Assembly (NCBI RefSeq): GCF_008704555.1
Contig: NZ_CP023702.1
Location: forward strand, 186,001-250,000
From: Streptomyces nitrosporeus
GTDB lineage: Bacteria > Actinomycetota > Actinomycetes > Streptomycetales > Streptomycetaceae
Direction: 5' to 3'
DNA: 64,000 bases
Shown piece by piece: positions 25,646 through 35,192 of this stretch. The notes beneath the pieces were generated by a model. The model saw only the letters and a program-made list of their open reading frames with translations, did no database searches and was not told the DNA's origin. Position 1 is the first letter of the stretch. Every line of letters begins with the position of its first letter. Made by a program: the position numbers and the translations under genes.

Positions 25646-26521
25646 GTGGGCGTGACCGAGCGGGGTAGGGCCGACCGCGCCGCTTTGGGCGAGATGGGGC
25701 TGGGTGTGACGGATCACGGCGTCCACCGCGCACGCACGGCGGCGGAGGACGGCCTTGCCGGGCGACGGTACGGCAATGATCAGCGGCGGGACGAGGGGCC
25801 GGCGCGTGCGGTGCCGCGGCACGTAGCCTGCGTGATGGACGGCAACGGCCGCTGGGCTCAACGGCGTTCGCTTCCACGAACGGCGGGCCATCGGGCTGCC
25901 GAGACCACCGTCATCGACATCATCGAGGCGGCCCGGGCGGCCGGGGTCGAGTGGCTCAGTCTGTACGCCTTCTCCACCGAGAACTGGAGCCGCCCCGGCA
26001 CCGAGGTCGACTACCTGATGCGCCTGGTCCGCCGGGTTGTGCGCAAGCACGCACCGCTGCTTCTCGCCCGCGGCATCCGCTGCCGATTCCTCGGGGCCGC
26101 CGACCCGCGTATCCCCCGGGAGCTGGCCCAGGACTTCGACGATCTGGCGACGCTGACCGCCGACAACCAGGGGATGACACTCACCGTCGCCTTCGACCAC
26201 GGCGGACGCCGAGACATCGTCGAGGCCGCCAGGTCGCTGATCCGCAACGGGACACAAGCCGAGGAGGTGACCGAGCGGCTCTTCGCGGACCACCTGCCGT
26301 TCCCCGACACTCCCGACGTCGACCTCGTCATCCGCACCTCCGGCGAGCAGCGCATCTCCAACTTCATGCTCTGGCAGGTCGCCTACGCCGAATGGGTCTT
26401 CCCCGACGTGCTCTGGCCGGACTTCCGGGCCCCTGACTTCCTCGCCTGCCTGCACACCTACCGGCGCCGTGACCGCCGCTTCGGCGGCGTCCCGGCCCAG
26501 ACGAACGGAGACCCCTCATGA
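25646..26521 (+). CDS. uppS: Cis-prenyltransferase, UppS family
   Basis: 291 residues from GTG 25646; GTG 25652 and ATG 25694 are alternatives and the first about 60 residues are not conserved. The family motifs are complete: HVACVMDGNGRWAQRR with catalytic Asp, FSTENWSRP, and IRTSGEQRISNFMLWQVAYAEW. It condenses isopentenyl diphosphate in cis on an allylic diphosphate. The ATGA overlap with the next oxygenase gene implies a joint pathway rather than cell-wall undecaprenyl supply, which is normally encoded elsewhere. Likely a secondary cis-prenyltransferase. Confidence 0.9.
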   Translation: MGVTERGRADRAALGEMGLGVTDHGVHRARTAAEDGLAGRRYGNDQRRDEGPARAVPRHVACVMDGNGRWAQRRSLPRTAGHRAAETTVIDIIEAARAAGVEWLSLYAFSTENWSRPGTEVDYLMRLVRRVVRKHAPLLLARGIRCRFLGAADPRIPRELAQDFDDLATLTADNQGMTLTVAFDHGGRRDIVEAARSLIRNGTQAEEVTERLFADHLPFPDTPDVDLVIRTSGEQRISNFMLWQVAYAEWVFPDVLWPDFRAPDFLACLHTYRRRDRRFGGVPAQTNGDPS

Positions 26522-27984
26522 CGACTGGAACCACGGGAACTGCTGACGAGACACCCCTGTCCGCCCCGAGAACGCAGTTCCGCGCCTTCTTCGACGATCC
26601 GCGCTGGGCGCTGGCCATAATCCGCGCCACCGTGCTGGAGGCCGCCCACCCGCAGATCGGCGCCGCCCTCGCCGACAACTCCACCTTCGTCACCCACCCC
26701 TGGCGCCGGCTGCGCAACACCTTTCTCAGCATGCGGCGCATGTTCGACGATGACCCAGCGGTACGCGAACGGGAGGCTGCCCGGCTCAACAGGCTGCACG
26801 CCCGCATGAGCGGCTCCGACACCCGAGGCCGCTCCTACGACGCCATGGACCGCGCGACCCGCGCCTGGGTGGTCGCCACCCTCTACGAGAGCGCCGTCAC
26901 CATGTGCCGACTGAGCGGTCAGCCGCTCGACCAAGACACCATGGAGCGCATGTACGCCGAGTACCGCGCCTACCTCGCCGCGCTCGACGGCGACGCCGGG
27001 GAACTCCCCGAGGACCTGAACGACTTCTGGCGGTACTTCGACAGGGTCGTCGAGGACGAGCTGGAGAACACCGAAGCAGCCAGCATCATCCTCTACCGGC
27101 TCTTCGACCACCTGCCCGCCCCGGCACTGCTCGAAGGCGCGCCGACACTGTGGGCGGCCGGCCGGGCCGTCGTCGGTCCGCTCCTCGGGGCGATCACCGT
27201 CGCCTCGCTTCCCGAGCCCTACCGGCGCAAGGCCGGCCTGCCCGAGATGCCCGGCGCCCCGACCCTCATGCAGGGCGCCTACCTCGCCGCCGGGCTCACC
27301 CGTTTCCTGCCCGAGGGCTGGATCAACGCCGAAACCATCATCGAGACCCTCTCCCTCCCGCCCGACAGCGATGACCCCCGCGCCCGGACCGTGACCGCGC
27401 TGCGCGCCCGCATGAAGCGGGCATCGGCCCTGCTCCGCCTCCTCACACCACTGAGCGGTGACACGGCCCCCGGCCCGGCCCCGGCTACCTCGGTGCCGGC
27501 AGAGGGCCGGCGCTCGGCAAAGGAGTTCTTCCGTCAGGTGCTGGACCAGACCGGCGACGGCCACCTCGACTGGCCTGACCTCGCCGCCATGGCACGGGAA
27601 CTGGCCACCCGGCTTGATCTGGACGAACCCGAGGAGACCCGGCTCTACGACGCCTTCGCCGCCTGGTGGCGCGAGCTCCAAGCCGCTCTCGACACGGATG
27701 GTGACGGCCGTGTCAGCGCCGACGAGTACGCCGCCGCCGTACCCTCCCTCGCCGGTCCAGCGCTCATCCGCGTCGCCGAGGTACTCTTCGACGCCACCGA
27801 CAAGGACGGCAGCGGGACCATCAGCGAGGCCGAACACCGGGCACTCTTCCGCACCGCCTTCCACCGCGACCTCACCGCCACCGACGGCACCTACGACCGC
27901 AGCGCCTTCGTAGGCGACTTCCTTTCCTTCATGTCCGGCCGCCGCAGGAACACCGCGTATGACCCCCTTCTCACCGACGCCTGA
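26518..27984 (+). CDS. MpaB/latex-clearing-type oxygenase (DUF2236) fused to EF-hand domain
   Basis: 488 residues. Residues about 20-310 are a DUF2236/MpaB-like oxygenase (FFDDPRWALAIIRATVLEAAHP; RAWVVATLYESAV; DLNDFWRYFDRVVEDEL), a haem-linked family that includes MpaB, which cleaves a farnesyl chain, and rubber oxygenase Lcp. Residues about 330-480 carry three EF-hand loops (DQTGDGHLDW, DTDGDGRVSADEY, DKDGSGTISEAEH), the last two with full calcium-ligand patterns. ATG overlaps the uppS stop by 4 nt. I infer oxidative processing of the polyprenyl product, with calcium control. Confidence 0.85.
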   Translation: MTTGTTGTADETPLSAPRTQFRAFFDDPRWALAIIRATVLEAAHPQIGAALADNSTFVTHPWRRLRNTFLSMRRMFDDDPAVREREAARLNRLHARMSGSDTRGRSYDAMDRATRAWVVATLYESAVTMCRLSGQPLDQDTMERMYAEYRAYLAALDGDAGELPEDLNDFWRYFDRVVEDELENTEAASIILYRLFDHLPAPALLEGAPTLWAAGRAVVGPLLGAITVASLPEPYRRKAGLPEMPGAPTLMQGAYLAAGLTRFLPEGWINAETIIETLSLPPDSDDPRARTVTALRARMKRASALLRLLTPLSGDTAPGPAPATSVPAEGRRSAKEFFRQVLDQTGDGHLDWPDLAAMARELATRLDLDEPEETRLYDAFAAWWRELQAALDTDGDGRVSADEYAAAVPSLAGPALIRVAEVLFDATDKDGSGTISEAEHRALFRTAFHRDLTATDGTYDRSAFVGDFLSFMSGRRRNTAYDPLLTDA

Positions 27985-28125
27985 CGGACTCGCACATGCT
28001 GGTGGCCACGGCCGCACACTTCATACCTACATCCGGGTTTGCGGCTCAGGCGGCGGCGAAATCTCCTCGATCGGCAGGACCTCCCGGGCGAGTGCTTCTC
28101 ATCCACGCATTCGTCGCTCACGGCG

Positions 28126-28308
28126 TTGACCTGCTGCAAGCCCGGCCACCGGTCCCGGCTGATCTGCCGGGGCCGCCGCGACGACAGCCGACGCGGCGGA
28201 CGTGAAAGATTCTCCTGGCTCGACTGCCGGGACCTGCTGATCGCCGCCTACCAGCGACTCGGCAGCCCGGTCGTGCTCCTCCGGGGCAACCTCGACGTCC
28301 ACGGAGTT
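28126..28308 (+). pseudogene. IS630-family transposase fragment
   Basis: A short frame reads KPGHRSRLICRGRRD ... FSWLDCRDLLIAAYQRLG and VVLLRGNLDVH, the DDE core of IS630-like transposases (normally VWDNLNVH). The catalytic DN has decayed to RGN and flanking parts are missing. The rest of 27985-28563 holds no gene. Confidence 0.7.
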
Positions 28309-28563
28309 GCCGGTCCGCCGGAGTGCACCGCCTCCCGGGACCGGCTGACCATCTACAGTGCCGTTCATGGCTCTCGGCAAGAGGGTGTTGGCCATCACCG
28401 CGTCAGGGTACTGACAGTGGCTTGCCCCGGTGTCCGTAAGGGGAATCCTCAACGAACAACGATGATCTCGCCTGATGGGAGAGAGGCACCCGCGCTGACG
28501 GCGTCTCATTCAGGGTGTCCGGTGATCTGCACGCTGAGCGGGGGCTTATCGTACGCTCCCGGC

Positions 28564-29139
28564 GTGGGCGAACGCGTCGGCTACGCGAGGTGCAGTCCGG
28601 ATGAGCAGGACCTCGCCGCCCAGCGCGGGGCCCTGCTCGGTCTGGACGTCCCGGAGGAGCAGATCTACCTGGACCACGGTCCGACCGGAACGAGCAGCGA
28701 CCGGCCCGGCCCGGCCCAGGCCCTCGCGGCGGTCCGCGCCGGCGACACTCTCGTCGCCCCCAGGCTGGACCGCCTTGCGCGCTCGGTACCCGGCGCCCGC
28801 GGCGTCAAGCTCTCGCTCGGCGGCACGCTCTACGACCCCGCTGACCCGATGGGCAAGATGTTCTTCGACATCCTGGCCGCTTTCGCCGTGTTCGGAGCGG
28901 GCCTCCTGCGCATGCGCACCCGGGAAGGCATGGCGGTGGCGCGGGCCAAGGTCAAGCTCAAGGGGAAGCAGCCCAAGCTCACCGCCCGCCGGCAGAGCCA
29001 CCTGGTCCAGCAGCACCAGTCCGGCGAACACACCATCGCCGGCCTCGCCGAGCTCTTCTCCGTCAGCCGCGCCACGGTCTACCGCGTCCTTGACTGCCAC
29101 CGGAACGCAGCTACGCCGTCGACTCCCGGTGGGCAGTGA
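28564..29139 (+). CDS. Serine recombinase (resolvase family) with an internal deletion
   Basis: 191 residues from GTG 28564. N-terminal GYARCSPDEQDLAAQR keeps the catalytic Ser; DHGPTGTSSDRPG and LDRLARSVP follow; the C-terminal HTH (HTIAGLAELFSVSRATVYRVL) is intact. Relative to typical family members about ten residues are missing between LARSVPGAR and KLSLGG, and the dimer-helix FEADLIR motif reads FGAGLLR. It may be a degenerating resolvase that binds but recombines poorly. Lies among IS relics. Confidence 0.8.
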   Translation: MGERVGYARCSPDEQDLAAQRGALLGLDVPEEQIYLDHGPTGTSSDRPGPAQALAAVRAGDTLVAPRLDRLARSVPGARGVKLSLGGTLYDPADPMGKMFFDILAAFAVFGAGLLRMRTREGMAVARAKVKLKGKQPKLTARRQSHLVQQHQSGEHTIAGLAELFSVSRATVYRVLDCHRNAATPSTPGGQ

Positions 29140-29140
29140 C

Positions 29141-29929
29141 GTGCTGCCCTACGTTTATCAGGTTGCCAAGTACGACCCCGCCGACCGCGACCAACACGGC
29201 CACCACGCCTGCACCGAGGACACCACCAGCGACCACGGGCCGGTCGAAACCGCCTACCTGCAGGCCGTCGCCGCCTTCGCCGAGGACAGCGGCGTCGACC
29301 AGCTGGCCATCCGCGAGCCGCAGCTCGGAGGCTTCGCCCGCTTCGGCCTGGAGCCACCAGTCGACGGCTACGGCCTGGCCGGCCTTTTCCCCGCAGGCCC
29401 CGCCGGATTCCACGACGGGGCACTGGTGCCGATCGATGTCGGCTTGGAACTCGTCCGAGCGATGCTCCGCGACAACGGCGCCTGGTGCCGGCTGGAAGCG
29501 GAGGGAGAGTTCACAGTGCACGTCGGCTGGGACCAGTACCTCTACCTCAGCAGCAGCCGGCCCTGCGAAGCCACGCTGACCCGCACGCGAGCACTCGGCC
29601 TGTTCACGCAACGCCTGGACGCATCGCCGTACGACTTCGCCCCCGAGGACCCCGCATACGTGCAGCGCCCTGCCGACGCCGGCTTCTGGACCCGCCTCGG
29701 CTGGACCGTCAGCGCCCATCGCGCCACGTTCCTGGAGGAGACCTTCGCCCTCAACGCCTCCCGATGGCACCGCCTGAGCCGCGACAACATCAAGACCGTG
29801 CGCTCCCGGCTGACCCCACGCGCACAGTTGTCCGTCTGGCCGGACCTGCTCACCGACGTCGACACGGCCGTGGCCGCCCTGCCCGACGAAGGGCTGGGTC
29901 CTGTCCGATGGGTCGTCCGCGCGGTCTGA
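29141..29929 (+). CDS. Conserved hypothetical protein
   Basis: 262 residues from GTG 29141, right after the recombinase stop. Opens with YVYQVAKYDPADRDQHGHH and has several short conserved-looking blocks (PVETAYLQAVAAFAE, GLELVRAMLRDNGAWCRLE, FHVHVGWDQY-like). No membrane segment or signal peptide. The composition fits neighbours, and proteins of this type occur in Streptomyces, sometimes labelled RNA-binding without evidence. Function unknown. Confidence 0.65.
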   Translation: MLPYVYQVAKYDPADRDQHGHHACTEDTTSDHGPVETAYLQAVAAFAEDSGVDQLAIREPQLGGFARFGLEPPVDGYGLAGLFPAGPAGFHDGALVPIDVGLELVRAMLRDNGAWCRLEAEGEFTVHVGWDQYLYLSSSRPCEATLTRTRALGLFTQRLDASPYDFAPEDPAYVQRPADAGFWTRLGWTVSAHRATFLEETFALNASRWHRLSRDNIKTVRSRLTPRAQLSVWPDLLTDVDTAVAALPDEGLGPVRWVVRAV

Positions 29930-29938
29930 AAGGATCAG

Positions 29939-30475
29939 ATGGACGGATCGAGTAGGGGGCGCCGGTTGCCGAGCGCGCTGTGGCTGCCATATGACGCGAG
30001 TTCTCTCGCGCGCCTGGGTTTGGGCGGTGAGGCGGTGTCTGGGCTGGGCGAGCGAGGGTTGCCGTCCGACTGCAATCGCATGTTCGTGCGGAACGCGGGC
30101 CGGGAGCTGGAGGTCCGCGACCTTCCGCCGGGTCGGGCTGCGTTCCTCGGCGCGTTCGAGGACGGCGTCAACACGTACTGGCTGCTGATCGACAGCGGCG
30201 AAGTCTGGATGGTCCGCGGCTATGAAGGCGATGGGGACCAGCAGTACGGGCTGGTCAACTCTTCGGTTGTCGGTCTGCAGGACGTCCTGGAGGTGTGGGA
30301 GGCGTTCGCCTGCTCGGGAAGGACCGATGCGGACGACGACTACGAGGACTACGTCGAAGACGTGCTTGAGCGGGCCAGGCAGAGTGATCCGGCGGTGTTC
30401 GAGGACGACGAAGCCTGGTGGTCACGCGTTTTCGAGGAAGTCGAGCTCGGCGTCTTGGTCCCGGAAGACCAATAG
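29939..30475 (+). CDS. SUKH-family (SMI1/KNR4-like) protein, possible immunity protein
   Basis: 178 residues, acidic. ATG 29939 is preceded by AAAGGA. The LPSALWLPYD opening, NTYWLLIDSGEVWMV beta pair and acidic C-terminal helix resemble SUKH-4-type immunity proteins, which neutralise contact-dependent or polymorphic toxins. No cognate toxin is visible nearby, so it may be an orphan. It sits directly beside an intact IS5 transposase. Confidence 0.6.
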   Translation: MDGSSRGRRLPSALWLPYDASSLARLGLGGEAVSGLGERGLPSDCNRMFVRNAGRELEVRDLPPGRAAFLGAFEDGVNTYWLLIDSGEVWMVRGYEGDGDQQYGLVNSSVVGLQDVLEVWEAFACSGRTDADDDYEDYVEDVLERARQSDPAVFEDDEAWWSRVFEEVELGVLVPEDQ

Positions 30476-30490
30476 GCGAGGACGTGGAGG

Positions 30491-31396
30491 TCACGGGCGG
30501 AGCCACAATCGGATCGCCGCGACCGTGACCGTCCCGTGGAAGACATACGCCCTCTTGTCGTAGCGCGTGGCGACCGCGCGGAATGTCTTGAGCCGGTTGA
30601 TGGTGCGCTCGACCTCATTGCGGCGCCGGTAGACCGTTGTGTCGAAGCCGGTGGGCCGGCCGCCCTTGCTGCCCCGCCGTTGGCGGTTGGCTCGCTGGCC
30701 CCTGGGTTCCGCGATCGTGTGCTTGATCTGCCGGCGCCTCAGGTATCGGCGGTTTCGGCGAGAGGAATAGGCTTTGTCACCTCCGACGTGGTCTGGTCGG
30801 GTGCGTGGGCGTCCGCCGCCCGGCCTTGAGACTCTGATCTGTTCGAGCACGGGTATGAATTGCGGTGCGTCACCCCACTGTCCGGGCGTGATGATGAAGG
30901 CCAGCGGGCGACGGCCGCCCTCGCTGGCCAAGTGGATTTTGCAGTTCAGCCCTCCTCTGGAGCGGCCCAGGCCCTCGTCGGAACGGTGTTTGTCCGGGCG
31001 ACTGCGGGGGCCCGGAATTCGTGGCGCGCGGGTAAGGGCACCGGCTGCGTGCTGGTGTGCTCGGCAGGACGTCGAGTCGACGCTCACCATGCTCCAGTCA
31101 ATTCGGCCCTCTGCATCAGCGTCGGCTTGGACGGCCCGCAGGATCTTCTCCCACGTGCCGTCCGCCGACCATCTGCGATGACGGTCGTGGACCGTCTTCC
31201 ACTTGCCGAACTGTGGCGGCAGATCCCTCCAGGGCAGGCCGGTTCGTTGCCGAAACAGAATGCCGTTGATCACCCGGCGGTGGCACTGCCAACGCCCGCC
31301 TCGGTCGCGGTTACGTGGCAGATGCCGCTCCAGTCGCATCCACTCGTCATCTGAAAGATCACCTCGCCCTACACCGACCGAAACGATCCAGCGCAA
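30491..31396 (-). mobile_element. IS5-family insertion sequence, intact transposase
   Basis: 301 residues in one frame, TTG start at 31396. The DDE residues are visible in MVSVDSTSCRAHQHAAGA, GGDKAYSSRRNR and RRRNEVERTINRLK. This is the only complete transposase in the window. On the start side a terminal block CTAGGCAGTGTCCGACGGG (reverse strand of 31410-31429) is a likely IS end, and its GACACTGCCTAG tip recurs at 47126-47137. The opposite end could not be fixed. Confidence 0.88.
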
Positions 31397-31643
31397 GGTG
31401 AGTCACAGGACCCGTCGGACACTGCCTAGACCGTCACGACCAGTAGCGGCTTCGGAGTCAGCTGGGTCGACTCGCGGCAGCTGAACACGCAACCCCGCCG
31501 GTACCGAGGGCGCTCCGGGCGGAGGGGCGCGTCCCGAATCAGCCCACCGCTTCCGCTACTGACCGATCCGATCCTCCCGAGGGACGTCCCAGCGCCGGCG
31601 CAGGCGGCTCCGGGTTTCCCTGGCGATACTCCACACTGGCCGA

Positions 31644-32444
31644 ATGGACGCCAAGACCGAGCTGTTTCGTGCTGTTCCTGCCGAGGTGCGGTCCTATCTG
31701 ACGGAGCTCGTACGCCGCACGCGCGCGGTGTGCGGCTCCCGGCTGATCGGAGTGGTCGCGGTCGGTTCCCTCGCACTCGGCGACTACCGGCACGGCCGCA
31801 GTGACATCGACGTCACGGTCGTCGTCGGGGGGCCGCCTCCGACCGCGGTCCTGCGGGAACTGGCCGGCGCCCTCGATCACCGGCGGTTGCCGTGCCCGGC
31901 GGCGGGGCTGGAACTGGTCGTCTACGCGGCGGACTTCGCCCGTGCCCCGTCCGGGGAAGCCGGTTACCTGCTGGATCTCAACACCGGCGCTCAGCTGCCG
32001 GGCCGGAGCGCCTTCGATACGGCCGGGACACCGTCGTTCTGGTACGTCATCGACCGCTCCGTGGCCCATCAGGACGGGATCGCGCTCTACGGTCCGCCCG
32101 CATCGGAGGTGATCGCGGCGCCCCGGCCGACGGACCTGTACACCGCGATCAGGGCCTCGGTGCGCGAGCACGGCGACGGTGAGGGGCATCTCGCCGACAA
32201 CCGGGTCCTCAACGGCTGCCGCTCCGTGGTCTACTGCCGCACCGGTCGCTGGTTCGCCAAACGCGACGCGGCCGGGCAGGTCGCCGCCGTGGAGGAGGAC
32301 TTCCGTCCACTGATCGAGGCCGCTGTCCGCAGCTTCGAACGTCCTCGCGCTGCCGCGCTGCCCCTTCCCGGTCCACAGGTCCGGGCGTTCCTCGCTCGGG
32401 TGCGAGCCCGCATCGACGAGAACGCCGCGGAGGCCGGCGCCTGA
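31644..32444 (+). CDS. Aminoglycoside-nucleotidyltransferase-like protein (AadA/ANT family)
   Basis: 266 residues. Nucleotidyltransferase core VAVGSLALGDYRHGRSDIDVTVVV gives the GSxxxG and metal-binding DxD, and the C-terminal half (LADNRVLNGCRSVVYCRTGRWFAKRDAA) matches the DUF4111/AadA helical domain. Members adenylylate streptomycin/spectinomycin-type drugs, though Streptomyces homologues often lack proven resistance. Monocistronic in the island. Confidence 0.85.
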   Translation: MDAKTELFRAVPAEVRSYLTELVRRTRAVCGSRLIGVVAVGSLALGDYRHGRSDIDVTVVVGGPPPTAVLRELAGALDHRRLPCPAAGLELVVYAADFARAPSGEAGYLLDLNTGAQLPGRSAFDTAGTPSFWYVIDRSVAHQDGIALYGPPASEVIAAPRPTDLYTAIRASVREHGDGEGHLADNRVLNGCRSVVYCRTGRWFAKRDAAGQVAAVEEDFRPLIEAAVRSFERPRAAALPLPGPQVRAFLARVRARIDENAAEAGA

Positions 32445-33065
32445 GCAGGGGCGTCGTGGTGGACGGCCGAGGGGTCACGGTATGCCTTGACGCCATGAGA
32501 TAGGCAGTTTCCCGCATACTCGCCGGGCGCATCCGGACGAGGATGCTCCAGCTCCCTCCCTGCCGTCTTCGAACGGGCCGGGGTCTCGGGGCCCGGCATC
32601 AGCAGCCGCTCCGTCCGGGCCAGAGTCCACGGGGCGTCGTAGCCGTCTCCGCGCACCGGTCCGGCCAGGAGGACATCGCCGCCCGGCAGGTGCCGCCGGA
32701 GGACTGAACGAACGTCCGGGCTCGGCCGGTCGCCGCGCGTGGCAGCTGGTACTGGGCAGCACGGGTGAGGGCATCACTCTGCGGGTGGAGGGGATGGGAG
32801 GGGGGACGCAGGCCGTCATCACGTCCACTCACCCGGCGAGCGGGTACGTCCTCCGGGGCACCCAGCCGCACGCCATCCGGGCCGCAGGGGCAAAGCGCTC
32901 CGGTTCACAGCAGGGCAGGTCCTGTTCCGGAAGACGATGCGGCGCCCGGGGGCCCTGGGCAACAGCTTCCTGATGCAGGCGCTCCGGGACGTGGGGCCTT
33001 GCCCCCTGACGTCGGACACACGAGGCACTGGATCCTGCGGATCCGGGAACGGACATCTCGTGGTC
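32445..33065. other. Gap without a recognised gene
   Basis: 620 nt. No frame carries a domain I recognise; the last about 60 nt (from 33010) are alignable with 42280-42332 and represent the terminal sequence of an IS3-type element. Confidence 0.5.
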
Positions 33066-33137
33066 ATGAAGGACTGCCCGCCGGAGTTCGAGGCGGACGC
33101 GGTCGCGCTGTAAAAGTCGCGGCCCGGCGTACATGAG
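33066..33137 (+). pseudogene. IS3-type OrfA fragment, copy A (with nonsense codon)
   Basis: MKDCPPEFEADAVAL then TAA, where copy B at 42333 continues YESRPEAT. The preceding about 55 nt are also shared with copy B. Only the first codons of the transposase subunit remain. Confidence 0.7.
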
Positions 33138-33203
33138 GCGCCGGGTGCCGGGCATACGGCAGGCCAGACAGGGTGACGGAACGAGGAGAAGGAGGTCCGC
33201 ACC

Positions 33204-33443
33204 ATGATGGTGGTCGGGATAGTGGCCGTGTGCGTCGTCCTGGCGGTACTGGCTTTCCTGGTGCCGCGCCTACGGGGCCCCGAGCGCGGAACACAGCGGT
33301 CGCTGGGTGCTGGTTCGAGGGTGGCGGGCAAGGCGCCGGGGCCGGTGGGGCGCCTGTTGAGCAAGCCCTTCCGTAGCAGTTCGCGCGCGGTGAGCAAGAG
33401 TGGCTCGGCGGGCCGAAGGACCCGTGGCCGGATGCCCTTCTGA
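33204..33443 (+). CDS. DUF6411 family small membrane protein
   Basis: 79 residues. One N-terminal transmembrane helix (VVGIVAVCVVLAVLAFLVP) followed by a basic tail ending RRTRGRMPF, as in the Streptomyces DUF6411 family. The ribosome site AAGGAGG is 8 nt before ATG 33204; ATG 33207 is equivalent. Function unknown. Confidence 0.8.
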   Translation: MMVVGIVAVCVVLAVLAFLVPRLRGPERGTQRSLGAGSRVAGKAPGPVGRLLSKPFRSSSRAVSKSGSAGRRTRGRMPF

Positions 33444-34229
33444 CTTCCCTCCCCCTGGTTCCGCATGGGCTGTCCGAGGCCGACTGCGGACTCTGGTCTA
33501 TCGCGGCGTGGTCTGCTGGAGCCTTCGTCGTACACGGGCGTAGGCATGCGGCCGGGCTCCTTCGCAGCCACCGCCCCGCCTTCGCCGCCCGGGTGGAACC
33601 CTGTGCGTCTTCGGCTCCGTTTTCTGCCAGTTGCTCCTACGACATCGTCTCCTCCGGCAGGTTGATGCGTTGGGGAGCCGTATCCGGGTGACCTTCGGGC
33701 CCGGTACCCCTCACCGGAGCCGACACCGGCAAGACCGTCGGGAAACAGCAGCCGAAGCCCCGCCCCGCCCCCTGCCACAGGCATCAGCCGGAATAGGACC
33801 TCAACTCACGGGCCTTCGAAGCACCCAGGACGGTTACCTGCTTGAAGTGCCGCGCCTTCACGTCCTTCCTCGCGATCGTCCAGAAGACGTCACCTCCATG
33901 CAGAAGTCACCGAAGGACAAGACACCGCCCTACCATGGCGCGAGAAGCGCCCAGCCGTCGGGACGAGGCCGTGCCCATGGGCTGGGCCGTCTGCCCCGAC
34001 CTCCCTGCCCTCTGTGCCGCCATGGCAGCGGGCGGCGGTGACGGGGGCGTCCTCGCCGTAGGAGTCCCTGGAGTATCCGTCGTCTGCAGGTGAGTCTCAT
34101 CGCGATGGCGCCTGTACTCGTACAGCACGTCCGGCCATGCCTGGAGCAGTTCCTTGGCGTTCGGGTGCTCAACGGGGTCGATAAGCGCCTCGTTGCCCGG
34201 CAGGGAGAGGTCGTACTTCAGCCGTGACT
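33444..34229. other. Gap with a possible minus-strand fragment
   Basis: A minus-strand piece around 34100-34230 reads YDLSLPGNEALIDPVEH and AKELLQAWPDVLYEYRRH and looks like true protein, but has no start, recognisable family or intact end. The rest appears non-coding. Confidence 0.35.
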
Positions 34230-34618
34230 CCGCGCGGTCGTAGCCGTCGTCTCCACAGTTCCAGGGCATCGAGCAGCAGTTCGGTGTTCACGCTGCGGCC
34301 ACCTGTGACTCGCGCCGGGCGGGGGCGTTCGCGCCGGTGGCCACCGGGCCGTCCGTGGATCATGGCCCAGCGGACCCGGGAGGCGATCTCGGCGTCGATG
34401 CCCCGGCCGGCGCCGTCTGTGACGGTCTGGTTGACGGCCTGGTTGTTGAAGCCCTGGTCGGCGAGGGCTCTGCGGACGGTTCCGCCGGCCTGTTCGGTGA
34501 CCTGGTGCAGCGGGAGGATGCCCGCGGTGTTGTCGTGGGTGTTCGCGGCGGGGACGACGACCGCGATGAACGGGTCCAGGACGTCCACCGCCAGGTGGCG
34601 GAAAGCCCGCTCGAACAC
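34230..34618 (-). pseudogene. IS5-type transposase fragment
   Basis: Reads VDVLDPFIAVVVPAANTHDN, a strip common in Streptomyces IS5-like transposases, then LADQGFNNQAV and a deleted region before SRVRWAMIHG. Both ends of the element are missing. Confidence 0.7.
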
Positions 34619-34919
34619 TCATGAACCACCCGCTTGCGGCGGAGTTGGTGGCGGCCCGAGGGCGGGCGCGGGCTGTCCGCGCTGCCAGGCGCCCCTCAGA
34701 CCCCGCCTGGCCGGCACGACGGCCCGCATCGGCGAAGCGGCGGTGCGGGCCGGACGGGGATCTCCACCGGAAACGGTCTCAACGACCTCTCGCACATCCC
34801 AACTCCCTTGAGGACAAGCATTCTTGACACGACCGAGAGGTGTGATCCGGTTGTGGCGGGCAACTGGAAGGACAACGAAGGAGTACAACAAACAGATCCA
34901 CGACAGTTCGGGAGTTGTC

Positions 34920-35192
34920 ATGTCGACCTACAGCAGAACGGGTGCGCGGAAGACGAGCAGGACGAACGGGCTGGCCATCGCGGGACTGGTCTGCGGCATC
35001 ATCGGCCTTCTGTTCCTGCCGATCCTCCTCGGTCCGTTGGCCATCATCTTCGGTGCGGTGTCACTGCGCCAGGCCGGTTCCACGATGGCGAAGTGGGCCA
35101 TAGGTCTCGGAGTGGTCGACATCCTGCTCATGATCCTGATGTTCGTCCTCGCTGCCAACAACGGTGGCAGCTTGACCTGGCACTTCGGCTGA
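34920..35192 (+). CDS. DUF4190-type small membrane protein
   Basis: 90 residues with two transmembrane helices (GLAIAGLVCGIIGLLFLPIL and GLGVVDILLMILMFVLA) flanking an AIIFGAVSLRQ turn typical of DUF4190. ATG at 34920 preceded by GGGAG. Function unknown; integral cytoplasmic-membrane protein. Confidence 0.75.
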   Translation: MSTYSRTGARKTSRTNGLAIAGLVCGIIGLLFLPILLGPLAIIFGAVSLRQAGSTMAKWAIGLGVVDILLMILMFVLAANNGGSLTWHFG

